Below, piece after piece: positions 13,401-25,125 of a stretch of 64,000 nt of DNA (positions within the stretch are counted from its first letter, which is position 1; every line of letters begins with the position of its first letter). The stretch is from Rhabdornis inornatus. Its lineage: Eukaryota > Chordata > Aves > Passeriformes > Rhabdornithidae. Under the pieces are notes generated by a model. The model made no database searches. It saw nothing but the letters and a program-made list of their open reading frames with translations, and was not told the DNA's origin. The position numbers were made by a program, and so were the translations under genes. Location: contig VWZS01004857.1 in the NCBI GenBank assembly GCA_013397075.1, forward strand, positions 833,832 to 897,831. Direction: 5' to 3'.

Positions 13401-16400
13401 AGCAAAATACAAACTGCTGGTAGAAGTTTGTGTTAAGCTTTGTTTGTTGAAACACATGTAAAATTTTACTATTTGAGTCTTCAAATTGGTACTGCCAAAC
13501 AGCTGGTTTAAAGAAGTTTATTTTAAAGCAGAATGTGGATAATTTTACCCAGTATTTTCTTGCACAAAAAAATCCAAGCCCCCAGAACAGCTATATAGGT
13601 CAAGGTAATGTGTTTTAACTTTTAATGAGGAATGTTTTGGATGACAGGACATTCTACCAAATGTATTTTAATGTCTGTTAGTACTGAGAAGTTTGACCTC
13701 AAATCTGACTGCAATGGCACATGGGAGAAAACTAAGACTTTCTACAGAGCTTGTCTCCTGTGTAGTGTTTTTTTAACTGATCATGTAGGATCAAAAAGGC
13801 AAATGTATGATCTCTGTGTGCTTCATTTTGGTACTGATTTTGGTTTGATCACCCCTGTGCAATTCTTTGGGAAGATGCTCAGATTGCCCTTTTTCACCTA
13901 AATTAAGTGATTGAATTAAGAACTTTGGCTCTTGAAATGGGATGTGGAATGCAGAGATTGATTTGGAGTGCTAAGGCGAGATCATATGAAGGTGTGGCCC
14001 ACTGTGTTAGTTGTGTTCTTGCTCCTAGAATCTTAAGAACTTTGCTAATGAGGTTGCCAGGTCTGCTATCTCAGAAGGTGTGGTGGGAACCTGATATTAA
14101 GGTACAGGGATGACCTCTCAAGCATGGGAAAACACTCTTTAAATAAATGAAATCTGGTGAGTGTTGGCTGTGCCCTAATGAGACTTGATCAAAGAGCAGA
14201 TGTGTGAAAGAGTATTTCAGGACTAGAAATACTACAACTTAATACAAGTTGGTAGCTCCTATGAGGCAAGTTCCTTGTCAGTACTGTGTTCTAGGGAAAA
14301 TACTGTGTTTTCAGGTAAATTTAAGTGAAGCAAGGCAACCTTTTACATGGTAAGCTGAAAACAGGGTGTGAATAATGTGAAAACACGGATATACAAGTTA
14401 TTTTCTTTGAGTAAATATTTTTCATTTGCTCAATGAGGAGGTATAATTTTCTATTGTTCAGTCACAGTTTCTGTGTTAAGCTTTAATAAATTTAAGAACT
14501 TACTTGTTTCTCATGCCCCCCTTTTTTTTTTTTTTAATTATTTGCAAATTGAGAGTGTTGTCCTCATTACTTTGAGTATGGTTGTTGCTACCCCATCACC
14601 TCTCTGTCAAACAAGGAAGAAGATGTGTTTGCCTGAAGGGCATGGAAAAGAATGAGAAGTCACAAATGGGGGAAAAGTAAATTCATTAACTGTAGAGGAA
14701 GGGGATAAGGAAGATGGATACCAAATGGCCACGTCTTAATAAATTAGATGGGATATGTTAGGCAAGTTTCTGTTCAAGTATGTTCATGTGTACATAGCAT
14801 TCCCTTTGTTTGTAAGGATGTCTAAGAAGCTGTTTGCCATTTGCTGGAACTCAGTGTTACCTCTGCATTTCTTTCTTTGGAGGGGAAGGATGTGGAATAG
14901 TGTGGATGCCATCCTGGTACTCAGTGAGTGCAGCTTTTACTCTTTCCAGCATAGCTTTCTGCTCTACTTACTAAAAATCCTTTAAACTTGCCTTGTAGTA
15001 TTTTTTGATATCTGTACATTGTAGGAGGCCTGTGAGGCTGTCCTACCATTTATTCCTTCATCCATCTCTCTACAATAACACTGCTCGGGGATAGTAGCTT
15101 CACCAGTATTTCACCTGAAACAAAGTCTTAAAAGCAACAAAACTGCTTCAGTTTTGAAAATCCTGTCTCACCTGCAAACTTCTAAGTTCACATTCATGTT
15201 ATTCAGTGTTGTACTGTTCAAATTCTTTGTAAATTATATAGCTTTTAAATTCCTTCACCTTTTAAAACAAGTGAGTTTTTAGGTACAACTTGTGTTCCTC
15301 TGGTATGCAACACAGCAGATTACAGAAAATCCCATACAATTAATGCGAAATAAAGTAGAACTGACTTGGAGTTTGCAACCCACATCTTATGTAAAAGAAT
15401 TCTAATTGATACTGGCAGTACAGCGATGGTGATGGTAGAAGGCAATGAACTTCCTTCTTTTTTCCAATTGACATTAATTGGACTTGCCTCTAAACACCAC
15501 ATGACTGTCTCTGCTTTGAAGGCATAGATGTGATACAACCATCTCATTTTACTGGCAGTAAGTATTTTAGCATTTAATATTATTTTAAATTAGCTTTAGT
15601 CAGTACTACATTTTTCCTCTAGTTATTCTTTTACATTAGTTCCTTGCTGTTCAGACACAGAGCTTTATAAACAATGTTTAGGAATTCTTTCTCATACAAA
15701 ACTTGCTAATTGTCTGAACAGTTCCCTGCTTTGTCTGCAGTGCTTCCTTTTCTGCCTCAGCTTTCTGTGATGCATGTTCTTTTTTATTTTTTGGATGAGA
15801 GTTATTTGCAGAGATTCCTTCCTTTATTCACCTCATATTTTGACGTAGTAAACTTGAAGTAATATGACAAAGGCTTGTAAAAAGAATGATAAAGAATTCT
15901 AGACAGTACGAAAAACCCCTCAACAAACCAGCCAAGCCCAAACCAATTTCTGTGAGTGCTGCTGCACCCTGGAAAGGCATGTTTTTGCTTCCAGAGGATG
16001 AGGAATCAGGCTGCTTAGGATTTTTAACTAGAACTGGCCTCCTGCCTGGCCACTTTGAAATGTCTCATTTAGTTCATCTGATTATCTCTGCTGCATTAAG
16101 GCCTGTGCAGTTTGTGAGTAGGAAAGCAGGGAGGAACACACATGTAGCATCAATACTGCTGTCATGGCACAGCATCCCATTGTCTTTGTCTTTCAACCAA
16201 CTACCAGGAGAGTTAGACCCGTCTGTTGTTGAAAACAGCTGTTTCAGAGATTTATGGGAAGCACCCAGATGCTTCCATGGTAGGTGGAAGACTCATGACT
16301 CCTTCAGTCCTATGCTGGATTCTGGAGTTGTTTGTGGCTTGTTGCTGGGGTCCATGCAGTTAAGAGCTACAGAACAGTACAAAGGAACTGATGTCCTATA

Positions 16401-16561
16401 ATGAATGTCAGAGCTTTTGTTCACTAAACTGCAGCCAGATTCAAGACCTTCAATTTGTATAATGGAGGCTTGACTTCCCCTGTTTATCTTTTGCTCAGTT
16501 AGTAAGTATAGTTCCGTTTATTTTCCTGCATTGGGGTAAACTATGTCAGTGTTTTGGGGGG

Positions 16562-16562
16562 N
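16562..16562. other. Ambiguous base (N) after a G homopolymer
   Basis: A single N follows a run of eight or more G bases. It probably marks an uncertain homopolymer length in the assembly rather than a true gap. It is intronic and affects no called feature. Confidence 0.9.
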
Positions 16563-18120
16563 ATCAGAGCATTCTAATTATACCCTGGATAAAATATCAA
16601 ATTTCAAAGTCCTGCACACAAGGAAAGTTCACCACTTTTCAGTGGCATTAGATACACATGCATGCCATAAACATGTGTATCAAATGCATTTTGATTTTGA
16701 TTAATGTTGGGTAACTATATTAGCTGATTACTCTGCTATTGTTTGATAACATCTTATCTGGAACAGTAAAGAATTTGTCCCATGCAGAGATGTATCTTAT
16801 ATGGGAGTTCTCATAGCACTGGTTTCATTTTGCAGCTTAAGAAGTTGTTTAGAGTTACAGTGAACCTTTTCTGAATCGTGTGTTATGACTGACTGTTGGG
16901 TGACACATAAGGGTTTTAAGTAGCTGCATGAGGGTGGTGTGTCTGGCCTAAGAAATTACTTCAGAGGTTTTTCTTCCAGTAATTTAAAAAGCATAGCACA
17001 GGAAAATGTAAATGAGTAGGTGTTAATTAACATTATATTGAAGTATACTTCTACCCCTCTTTCAGAAGAAAGTGCATGTTGTGCTTTCTCTTTGTGATTA
17101 GTTTTTTAAGACCAAAACTGATTCTGTTGCATTATTTTCTATGCCAGATAAGCAGTAATTAAATATTTCAGAAGTGTAACACAAAATGGTAAGAAAGCCA
17201 CATGAAATGTTCTTCATTTTTTTATTCCATCTGCTGCTATTATATGGTAGAAATATTGTAATGTGTTTTTAAAATAGCATGCTTTCAATTCTCTTATTTG
17301 TGTGGCTTTGTAAATACCGAATCAGGTGTTAAAATGTCATGCCTATTAGAAAAGTGCTCCAGGAAGTTTTGTGGTGGACCCCAAAAAAAGTTATTAGGAT
17401 AATTGAAAAGAAAAAAAAGTCATATAATCTTATTTCTGCTGAAAGGAAAACCGGTAGCATCTAGCTACTTTTTTATCCTCCTGTCTCTTTTGGCTTTCAT
17501 TAAAGAGCAAACTTTTAAGCTTTGAAAGACTCTGGAGACACACAAGCCATGTTTGAGAGTGTTTGTAATCTTCAAATAAATACCAGATCAGTGAAGTAAA
17601 CCCCAAGTAATCCCAAAGGGAGAGCGCTTTCAGTTCTGAACTGGCGTTTGCTTACCCCAGCCTATATGGAAGGGAAAAACCTGCTGCTTGGATAAAGTAG
17701 TCTTTGGGAGGTTTTGACCAGATGGAGCTTATTCCTGTGTCTACAGAAGAAGTAATATCTCCTTAAGTTTCATTATGTTTTCTGTATTCTCTTCTATTTT
17801 CAATGAAATCTACGAATTTCCTGCTTTTTGTGCTGTGAGATGTTTCTGAAGGCAAACTGGTTCTCTTTCCAGCTAAGCCTGCAGGCAAGGCAGACTTGAG
17901 CAATATGCTCTAAGAAAAAGTGTGAATTTTCTCATATGTTTCAGTGAGTGTTAATGGGAAGACTAATTAGGACAACTTGAAGCCAAAATTACTGTGTTTG
18001 TCTTTGAGGCAAATTATTGGAGACATCCATCAGCTGTATTTGGATATAAGTGGCATTCCAAGTTCAAATCTACTTGAAGTTTAGAATTGGAAGTGAGGAA
18101 AGTAAGTTTAAATCTTAACT

Positions 18121-18155
18121 CAAAATTAATTAATTTTTAATTTAATTAAATTTAG
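18121..18155. repeat. AT-rich TTAATTAA-type low-complexity patch
   Basis: These are short imperfect repeats of AATTAATT and TTTAATTTAATTAAATTT. The patch is low complexity only. Confidence 0.6.
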
Positions 18156-19348
18156 AAGGAAAAATGAAAATCGACCACATATTAATAAGTCTGTAATCTA
18201 ATAAATGAAGGAGATAATGTATTTCTAATTATTACTGGTTTTAATTTTAGTTTGAAAACCACATATGGGTAACATTAAGTCAGTATTTTAGACAGATGCT
18301 GTATTAAATACTCTCATATATTTTTTACTATTTTAAGTTTTATAGATACATATATACAGGATTTCTTTTACCTTTCGCTTGCAGATGTAACATTTCTACT
18401 CCTAGAAATCTGCATAGCCTAAAACATAGGTCAGTTCTTTTTGAATCCTAATATACTCTTATTTTCTTTGGATACAAAAAAGCCTGGGACTGCTGCCTTT
18501 GCTGGACTGACTTTGTGCTGTGTCAGTTTCAGCTTGTAGGTAAGGCCCAGTACAAAGGTTAGTTTTCTTTAATGTTACAAAGACAGCAGCCTCAAGCTAA
18601 GGAGTTACCTGTGGAGGAGGAGATGCATTTCTTTCTTCTGTGCATTTCCATCTCTACTTTCCCTGAGAGTCTCTTCCTGCTCTTCTGCTGCGTGTTCTCC
18701 TAAAGCAGGACTCCAACCTGCACTTTCTACCTCGTGGTATATATGTTTGAGACTCCAGTTCCATCAGGTCATATACCTCTCTTGCTTTCTTGTCACTGCT
18801 TTGACATCCTCAGACAAGTGGCTGTGTGTCTTTATTTCCATTGCAGGGCAGGACTGGAAGCAGCCCCTGCTATGCAGCATAGCCAGATGTTCCCAATTTG
18901 TAGTGGCTTTTGATGCGTCTGATGCGCCATGAGAGAAGACAGGAGGCAGAGCTGAAAGAAGCTGATACTGTACCTGGCACAGGCAAAAAGGTTACATGTT
19001 GTGGGCATATCACAATTTGGAAATGAGTAATGTTGCAATGTCACCATCTCCAGTGTTGCAATATCTGTGAGCACTGATGTGTTTTGTAAGAAGACTGTGA
19101 TTCCTTCTGCTTGGAAGGGGCTGTGTGGCCTTCTTCCTCTTTAACATGTCCCACCTCTTGAGCAATATCAAGACAGAACAGCCAATAAAAATGTTTCTCT
19201 CTACAGTATAGGATTTTTAAGGAAGAAGTGCAGGGAGGAAGGAGGATCTTTTATCTTGCATGCAAAAAATGTTACCCCCACATAAATTAGCAGTATGATT
19301 AATCAGGTAACAAGCTGGTAGTATTCTACTTTCCATTCAACTTTATCA

Positions 19349-19440
19349 TAGAATCAGAGAATATCCTCAGCTGGAAGGGACCTACAAGGATCATCGAAGT
19401 CCCACTCCTAGCCCTGCGCAGGACAGTCCCTGTGTGTGTT
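19349..19440 (-). mobile_element. CR1 LINE 3' end fragment
   Basis: The plus strand shows CATAGAATCAGAGAATATCC, AGCTGGAAGGGACCTACAAGG, ATCATCGAAGTCC and CTAGCCCTGCGCAGGAC in order. This is the reverse complement of the 3' terminus of avian CR1. The fragment is short and its right boundary is indistinct; similarity may continue weakly towards 19500. Confidence 0.85.
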
Positions 19441-20514
19441 CTCTGGCCACCATCAGCACCCTATGAATAGCTCTTGAACTGTTGGTCCAGTTCAACCAGC
19501 TCTGACAGTTTTGCCCGTCTTAGAGCAGTGTTGTGTAACTACTGTGAAAGTAGAGGCGAGAAACTGTGTGGCAAGAGCTTATGCACTGAAATGGGGGAGG
19601 GTACATCGTGGGGCAGGGACTCATTGGGGGGCAGGAAGGCTTCAGGAAGATTGCCTGCCTTTCTAGGAGTCCTGGCATTAACTATGTAATAAATAGGGAA
19701 CTGTTTATACTTTGGTGGGCCATACTGCATTTTTCTCGGGAAGAATGTGACTGTAGGACTACATTATTTTGTGTTGGGCTGCAAGTGCAAAAAGTGAGGA
19801 AGTCTGATCCCAGACAGGGAGGAATATTCAAGTTGCAGATAGGGATATTTTTATTTTGATATATGGAAAGAGAAGTGCTACCATTTTTGAAAGTTGTTGC
19901 ACCATTGGAAACTCTCTTCCTTTTCCTGTCTGTGGTGTGGTATATTGAGTCAAATATATGCTTTCCAAGTGTGCTTAATTAATAAATAATGTGTCCTGGC
20001 TTTCACCAAATCACAGTAACCTAGTGTAGCCATCAAACTGGTTATGCCAGTTGTAGAGCATTTTTTTTTACTTTTAAATGATCCCAGTATGAATTCATGT
20101 AGTAGCTGACAAATCTCAGCAAAAGAGGTTCTCTCTAAGTTTGGATAAAAGAAATAAGAAGAATGTATCTGTTTTGCTTTTTGGTAAAAAGGGACACAAA
20201 CATAATCTTTTAATTAGAGCAATTTCATTCTGTCTGTCTGCCATGAACCTGACTTGGTGGGAGTTGATCCTCTAATGAGGGAATTAGATGTTTATTTCTG
20301 GTAGCCCGGAGCCGGTGACATGCTGAGTGCGTGTTGCTAGGTGTGTGAGAGCTCTCAGCCAATTCCCAGGAACTTCTCCTTTACCTCTCTCATCTTTGCT
20401 CTGCTGTTCCCTCCTGAATATCACCTTTCTGATTGCTCTGTTCTTGTATTTTGACTTGGGAAAGATTTTTTAAATGGATAGACACAGTTTCTCTGTGATG
20501 TTGTATTTGGATCT

Positions 20515-21040
20515 GTAAATACACTGCCACTTGCTCACTCTTCCTGCCCCCACCCCTGGTGGGATGGGGGAGAGAATTGAAAGTGTAAAAGTGAAAAAAC
20601 TCATGGGTTGAGATAAAAACAGTGTAATAATTGAAAAGAAGAAAAATATTGTAAGAAAAGTAACAGAAATAAGAACCAAGAGAGGCTGCAAATGAAAACA
20701 GTTGGTCGCAACCAGCTGACAGATGCCTGAGCAGCAGTCCCCCAAATCAGCCTTCCCCTTAGTTTTATTGCTGAGCATGGTGCTGTAGGATACAGAATAT
20801 CCATTTGGTCAGTTGGGGTCAGCTCTTCCAGCTGTGTCCCCTCCCAGGGCCTTGTGCACCACAAGCCTCCTCACTGGTGGGGTGAGCAGCAGAAAAGATC
20901 TTGACCATGTGTAAGGACTGCATAGCAGGCACTAAAATATCTCTAAATCACCAACACAGTCTCCAGAACAAATCCAAAACATATCCCCATATCAGGTGCT
21001 GTGGAGGAAATTAACCCTTTCCGAGCCAAACAGAGCACAG
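20515..21040 (-). mobile_element. Degraded endogenous retroviral LTR, copy B
   Basis: This is the better-preserved copy of the repeat also seen at about 85-505. On the plus strand it shows GGTGGGATGGGGGAGAGAAT, AAAAAACTCATGGGTTGAGA, TTGCTGAGCATGG, GGTCAGTTGGGGTCAGCT, CCTTGTGCACC, ACAAATCCAAAACATA-CCCCATA and GGAAATTAACCC..GAGCCAAA. This order recalls neoavian ERV LTRs in reverse orientation. I saw no gag, pol or env sequence nearby, so it is probably a solo LTR. It ends about 550 bp upstream of the large CEP85L exon. Confidence 0.75.
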
Positions 21041-21592
21041 GAAGCACACTTGGAAATTGGTGCGATCCAGAATGGATTAATAACTCTGTCCAAGTGACCA
21101 TTATTAAACTGGCCTGTCTACAGCAGTGCCATTTTACAAAGTGCATTTATTGAATTGTTTTGCCTTTGGAAAACAAGAAGAGGGGTGATGGAAGAGGAAC
21201 CAGTCTTGGGGCTCCTGAATACCTCTACTATTTGTGGTGTAGAAGCTCCTTAGTGTTATGTGGCATGGGGGAGAAATCCATCCTGCCACCTTAAAGCTGG
21301 GAATGGTTTCTTTGGCTCACAGGCTGAGAATTCTCTCTGAAGCTGCTGTTGCCAATGCTTAGTGCACTTTTCTTATTGTAATCATGACACCTGAGCAAAA
21401 TAAATTTGAAAATCTCCCACTTTAATTAGTTTCCATTGTCATGGTTTAGAATGATCTGGAAGGCCTTATTTTGTCAAGAAACCTTTCCTTCTATTTTTGC
21501 ATTTCACCTTGAATTTGATCTTTTGTCCTATCTGAGCTAATGTTAATGAGCTCTGTGTTGCACTTATTTATGTGATAAATTTCTCTTCACAG

Positions 21593-22362
21593 ATCATTCA
21601 ACTTCAAGTGGTACATCATCGTTTAAGCCCAGCCGATCACTGGTTTCTATTCCCACTGCCCATGTGATGCTGTCTAGTGCCAGCTCTTCACTTTCCAAAC
21701 ACAGGGAAGCTTTCAAGTCTGATGGCTCAAAATGGAGTACAAGCTTTGTACGGTCAGGAGGAGGCAGAAATCAGGGAGCCCTGGACAATTCTCTTGACAT
21801 GAAAGATGCAAGACCTGTAAGAAAATGGTCCTCCTTGTCTAAACTCAGCTCACCAAATAATTTCAGCCAAGATGGAAGTAGTCATTCAGTGGAGTACAGG
21901 GCTGGTACGGACAAAGCTGTGCCACTTCAGTTAAGGACAAATGGGCCAAGTTGTTTGCATGACAGCATGGAGTTGCTAAAAATTGAGGACAAAGAAATGG
22001 GGAAAAAACGATCCTCTCTCCTGGACTGCAAATACAAATTTGAAACGTGCAGCAAAGACGACTTTGTTTCAGACTCCCCAGGTAGGAGACATGCCTTAGA
22101 CTTGACCTACAGTGCCTTACCTGAAAGCAAACCCACGGCAGGCGGCTGTGAAGCTTTTGGCCAGAGATATGCGACACTGGGACAGCAGGCTGTGAGTGGA
22201 GCTCCCATACAGCCGGCAGTGAGGACTCAGATGTGGCTCAAGGAGCAGCTACGCGCAAATCCCCTGGACTGCAGGCCGGCTGAGGAGCCCTACGGCGTGC
22301 CTGCATGGCACGTGCAGCAGCAGCTTGAAGATTTTAGAGCAGCAGGTGACCAGCCTGTGCAG
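21593..22362 (+). CDS. CEP85L: CEP85L large internal coding exon
   Basis: This exon encodes part of centrosomal protein 85-like, a pericentriolar protein whose human mutations cause posterior-predominant lissencephaly. It is bounded by acceptor TTTCTCTTCACAG and donor CAG/GTAAGG. It starts with two bases that finish a split Asp codon, then 256 complete codons, and ends in phase 0. Recognisable segments, as recalled from the human protein, are HSTSSGT-SFKPS-SL near the start, LDMKD-RP-RKWSSLSKL, QLRT-GPSCLHDSMEL, KKRSS-LDCKYKFE-CSK, LTYSALPESKP and LGQQAV-G-PIQP-VRTQMWL near the end. The exon is rich in Ser and Lys and is predicted to be disordered. The open frame runs on to 22593, but only through intron sequence. 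The first Met (21664) is internal and is not a start codon. Confidence 0.96.
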
Positions 22363-23894
22363 GTAAGGATAACGCTTGTTGTTTGCTGCCATCATGTGGC
22401 ATCCTGTGTTATACAGGCAGTTTTTAATGAAACAGGAAAGGGAACAGGTCCTCCTAACCACAGGAGATGGTATTTTTTCGCTTTGATTTGGGCTGTTGCT
22501 GATTGTTTCTCAACATTAGCTGTTTCTTGGGTTTTCTTTTATTTCTGCTGTCTGCCTACAGTTTACTCTGATTCATTGTGCCTGTCCACATGAGACTAAC
22601 ATGTCTTCATGTGAAGTTGGGTGCAGGAAGAGGTTCATCAAGGAGCCTTTTTAGTAGTTTTGGAGTAACTGCATAGTGGGGGAAATGTGAAGGTATTTTT
22701 TTCTGAATGGGCTTACAAAGAAGCTGCATTTATGCATTCAGCAAAATAAGAATGACTTTTGTGTGGTGCAAGGGTGAATAAATATTTACCCTCCATATGC
22801 CTAGCAGTTAAAAATGGAATTCAGTTTGATATTACTGCTTATTTTTTAACTAATAAAAATAAACTAAGAGTAGTCAACAAATCTGGTTTATTTAAATAAG
22901 CTAGTATATGTGGTTGATGCATCATACTTGAAATATTTTCATATCGAGACTATCAAACACATAGTTTTAAGAGATAGGTAACACTTTCTAACATGGCAAT
23001 TCACGGTCTTTGTTTCTAGCTCTTCCCCTATTGGAGAAGTACAGTTTGTGAAGGAAGACAGTATTTAAAATCTACATGTTCATGTTTACCTGTATAGTAA
23101 GTTTGGCTTGGCTTGACAAAAAAAATCCCAGTTTACAATATATAAATTTTTCTGAAAGGCATTTTACGGCTAGACTAGGATATTGTCTCAGCAGAGATAA
23201 TCTAGCAGTATGTTCAGATTTGGTGTTGCCTTCAGTACATGACTAAAGTACATGAAGTAATTTACAGAGAGTTGTGCTCAAGTTTTCTTGTTCCTTCTGT
23301 TGTATATGGATGGAAAGAATGACAAGTTTAGAGATTCTTAACATCCAGTTTTGCTCTTAATGGTGATCTAGTTTTAGGTTTTTGGTGATGTTTTGAGTTT
23401 TTGTTGTGTTGGGTTTTTATGGGGTTGGTTTTTGTTGTTTTTTTTTTAATCTAAGAAAATTGAAGCCAATTAATATGGCCAAACTAATAGTTATCTCAGG
23501 GTTTTTGTAAACACCTGGCGTTGTTACAGATATCCACCCCTTCCCTTTATTGCTGCAGAAACCCTCATCTTTCTCTCAGCGTTTTGAACATTCTGTTGAT
23601 AAATTCCCTAGGTAGGGAGCAGAGGCTGATGGTTCTCAGAACCGAAGTGACAGAGCCTGGCTAGTGCTGAGGCTGGGTCCAGCTGGACTCCGGGCACTTG
23701 GCATCTGCTGGTGGCATTGAGGAGGACACAAATGGTTTGGGAAGCGACAGCAGGGTACATGAGGGAGCTTGGTCTATCCATTCATTCAAGTCTTCCCAAA
23801 CACCTGAGATACGTAGCTGGCTGCCGCCACCAGTGGTGCTATCTGTGAGATCTGTGATCAGGTTACTGTGCCTCGTGGTTCTCTTCTTGGATTT

Positions 23895-24436
23895 AAATAT
23901 ACAGAATTACAGGATATTAAGGGTTGGAAGGGACCTTAAAGATCATCTAGTCATAACCCCCTCTGACCTCTCCCTCTGGGCAGGGACACCTCCAACTAGA
24001 CCAGGTGGCTCAATGCCTTATCCAGCCTGGCCTTGTACACTCCAGGCTTGGGGCTTCCACAACTTCCCTGAGCAACCTGTTTCTTTGTCTTACCACCCTC
24101 GTAGCAAAGAATTTCTTCCTAAGATTCAGTCTTAAATTTCTCCTTTTTCAGTTTGTACCCATTACTCCATATCCTATCACTGCAGTTCCTATGAAGGAAC
24201 TCCAGTGGGCCTCCTTAAGATACTGGAGGGTTGCTATGAGGTCTCCATGCAACCTTCTCTTCTCCAGGCTGAACAGTCCCACCTTCCTCAGCCTGTTTTC
24301 ATAGGGGAAATGCTCCAGTCCTCTTACCAACTTGTGGCCTCCTTTGGACTTGTTCCAACAGTTCCACATTCTTCTTTGTGTTGGGGACACCAGAACTGCA
24401 TGCAGTACTCCAGACAGGGTCTCACAAGAGTAAAGT
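23895..24436 (-). mobile_element. CR1 LINE fragment with ORF2 C-terminal remnant
   Basis: The plus strand reads as the reverse complement of a CR1 3' portion: GGGTTGGAAGGGACCTTAAA, GATCATCTAGT, GGCAGGGACACCTCCAACTA, CCAGCCTGGCCTTG, TTTCTTCCTAAGATTCAGTC and CTCTTCTCCAGGCTGAACAG. The minus strand keeps an 80-codon open piece (24148-24390) matching the reverse transcriptase C-terminal tail (LFSLEKRRLHGDLIA). The frame is broken outside that piece. It is 5'-truncated near GGGTCTCACAAGAG, and a short TTAC repeat follows. Confidence 0.93.
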
Positions 24437-24443
24437 AAGCTTT

Positions 24444-24459
24444 ATTTACTTACTTACTT
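24444..24459. repeat. Short (TTAC)n repeat beside CR1
   Basis: Four tandem TTAC-like units follow the truncated end of the CR1 copy. This may be local slippage at the insertion junction. Confidence 0.6.
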
Positions 24460-25104
24460 CATTTAGATACATTTCTCTTCATCATCTTGTATGTGCCTTT
24501 ACAACACTGTTTAGGATGAGTGTTTTAGAAATTTATTTTTGTTTAGATCAAAACAATTTGCAGCTTTTGTCCTTCATGTATCAGAAATGGTTTCTCTCTC
24601 TGATCATGTTTAAATACAGTATGAAGGCAAAGTTAAATCTTTGAATAAGATGAAGCCCTGTATGTGTTATTACAGTTATTTAAAAACTTGCATCCATGCA
24701 GGCATTGCTACCAAGCTGTGTTTGGAGGACAGAGCCAGCAGGGGGAACACAAGCATTATTTATCTTTGATTTTGATTCAAAAACAGTGCTGCACCTTTCC
24801 AGGTTTTTGAAATTTGACATTTCACCTAAAACTGGCTTGCTTTTTTTGTTTGTTTGTTTCTTTGTTTTTTGTTTCACCTGTAACTTTTACATCTCTGTGG
24901 AGGAAATTCCTGATGGCCTTAGAAAGCACTTCCACTGGCATGATCTGGAGTCATTGCTGGGCCTTGAAATGGATCTGTTTTATGTCCTCAAGTGAGATGC
25001 AGTTGTGAAGTAGCACCCAGAGAAAGTTAAAGCATGTGCAAAAGCCTTTGGGCTCTTAGAGGCATCTCCTGCTGTCCCTCCCTGCCGTCTGTCTTTCTTT
25101 CTCT

Positions 25105-25125
25105 GTAACCTCTGAGAGAGGTTAC
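25105..25125. repeat. Perfect 9-bp inverted repeat
   Basis: GTAACCTCT, a GAG spacer, then AGAGGTTAC form a perfect hairpin with a 3-base loop. It is too short for a miRNA precursor and its function is unknown. Confidence 0.5.

Larger units (their letters stand above)
1..21592 (+). other. CEP85L: CEP85L intron upstream of the large coding exon
   Basis: This stretch is inferred to be intron because the exon that follows begins mid-codon at a good acceptor. It is AT-rich, and every open frame in it is short and lacks recognisable protein similarity. It holds an LTR relic (about 85-505), CR1 fragments (about 3302-3525, 10275-10457, 19349-19440), a second LTR copy (about 20515-21040) and short AT or pyrimidine tracts. 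I looked for the preceding CEP85L exon, which in mammals encodes an HSIASDSGDTGIG-like stretch, and did not see it. That exon probably lies upstream of the window. The longest frame here is 171 codons (15886-16401, +), which is near what chance allows in 64 kb. Confidence 0.75.

Noticed and set aside
21863..22177. A 104-codon minus-strand ORF
   Set aside because: It is the antisense shadow of the large CEP85L exon.
21664..22593. A 309-codon ORF taken as a complete gene starting at an ATG
   Set aside because: The first Met is internal to a CEP85L exon, and the last 77 codons read through a strong donor (CAG/GTAAGG) into intron. The real unit is the exon 21593-22362.
24148..24390. An 80-codon minus-strand ORF as a host gene
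   Set aside because: It is a CR1 reverse-transcriptase remnant lying inside a clear CR1 fragment.
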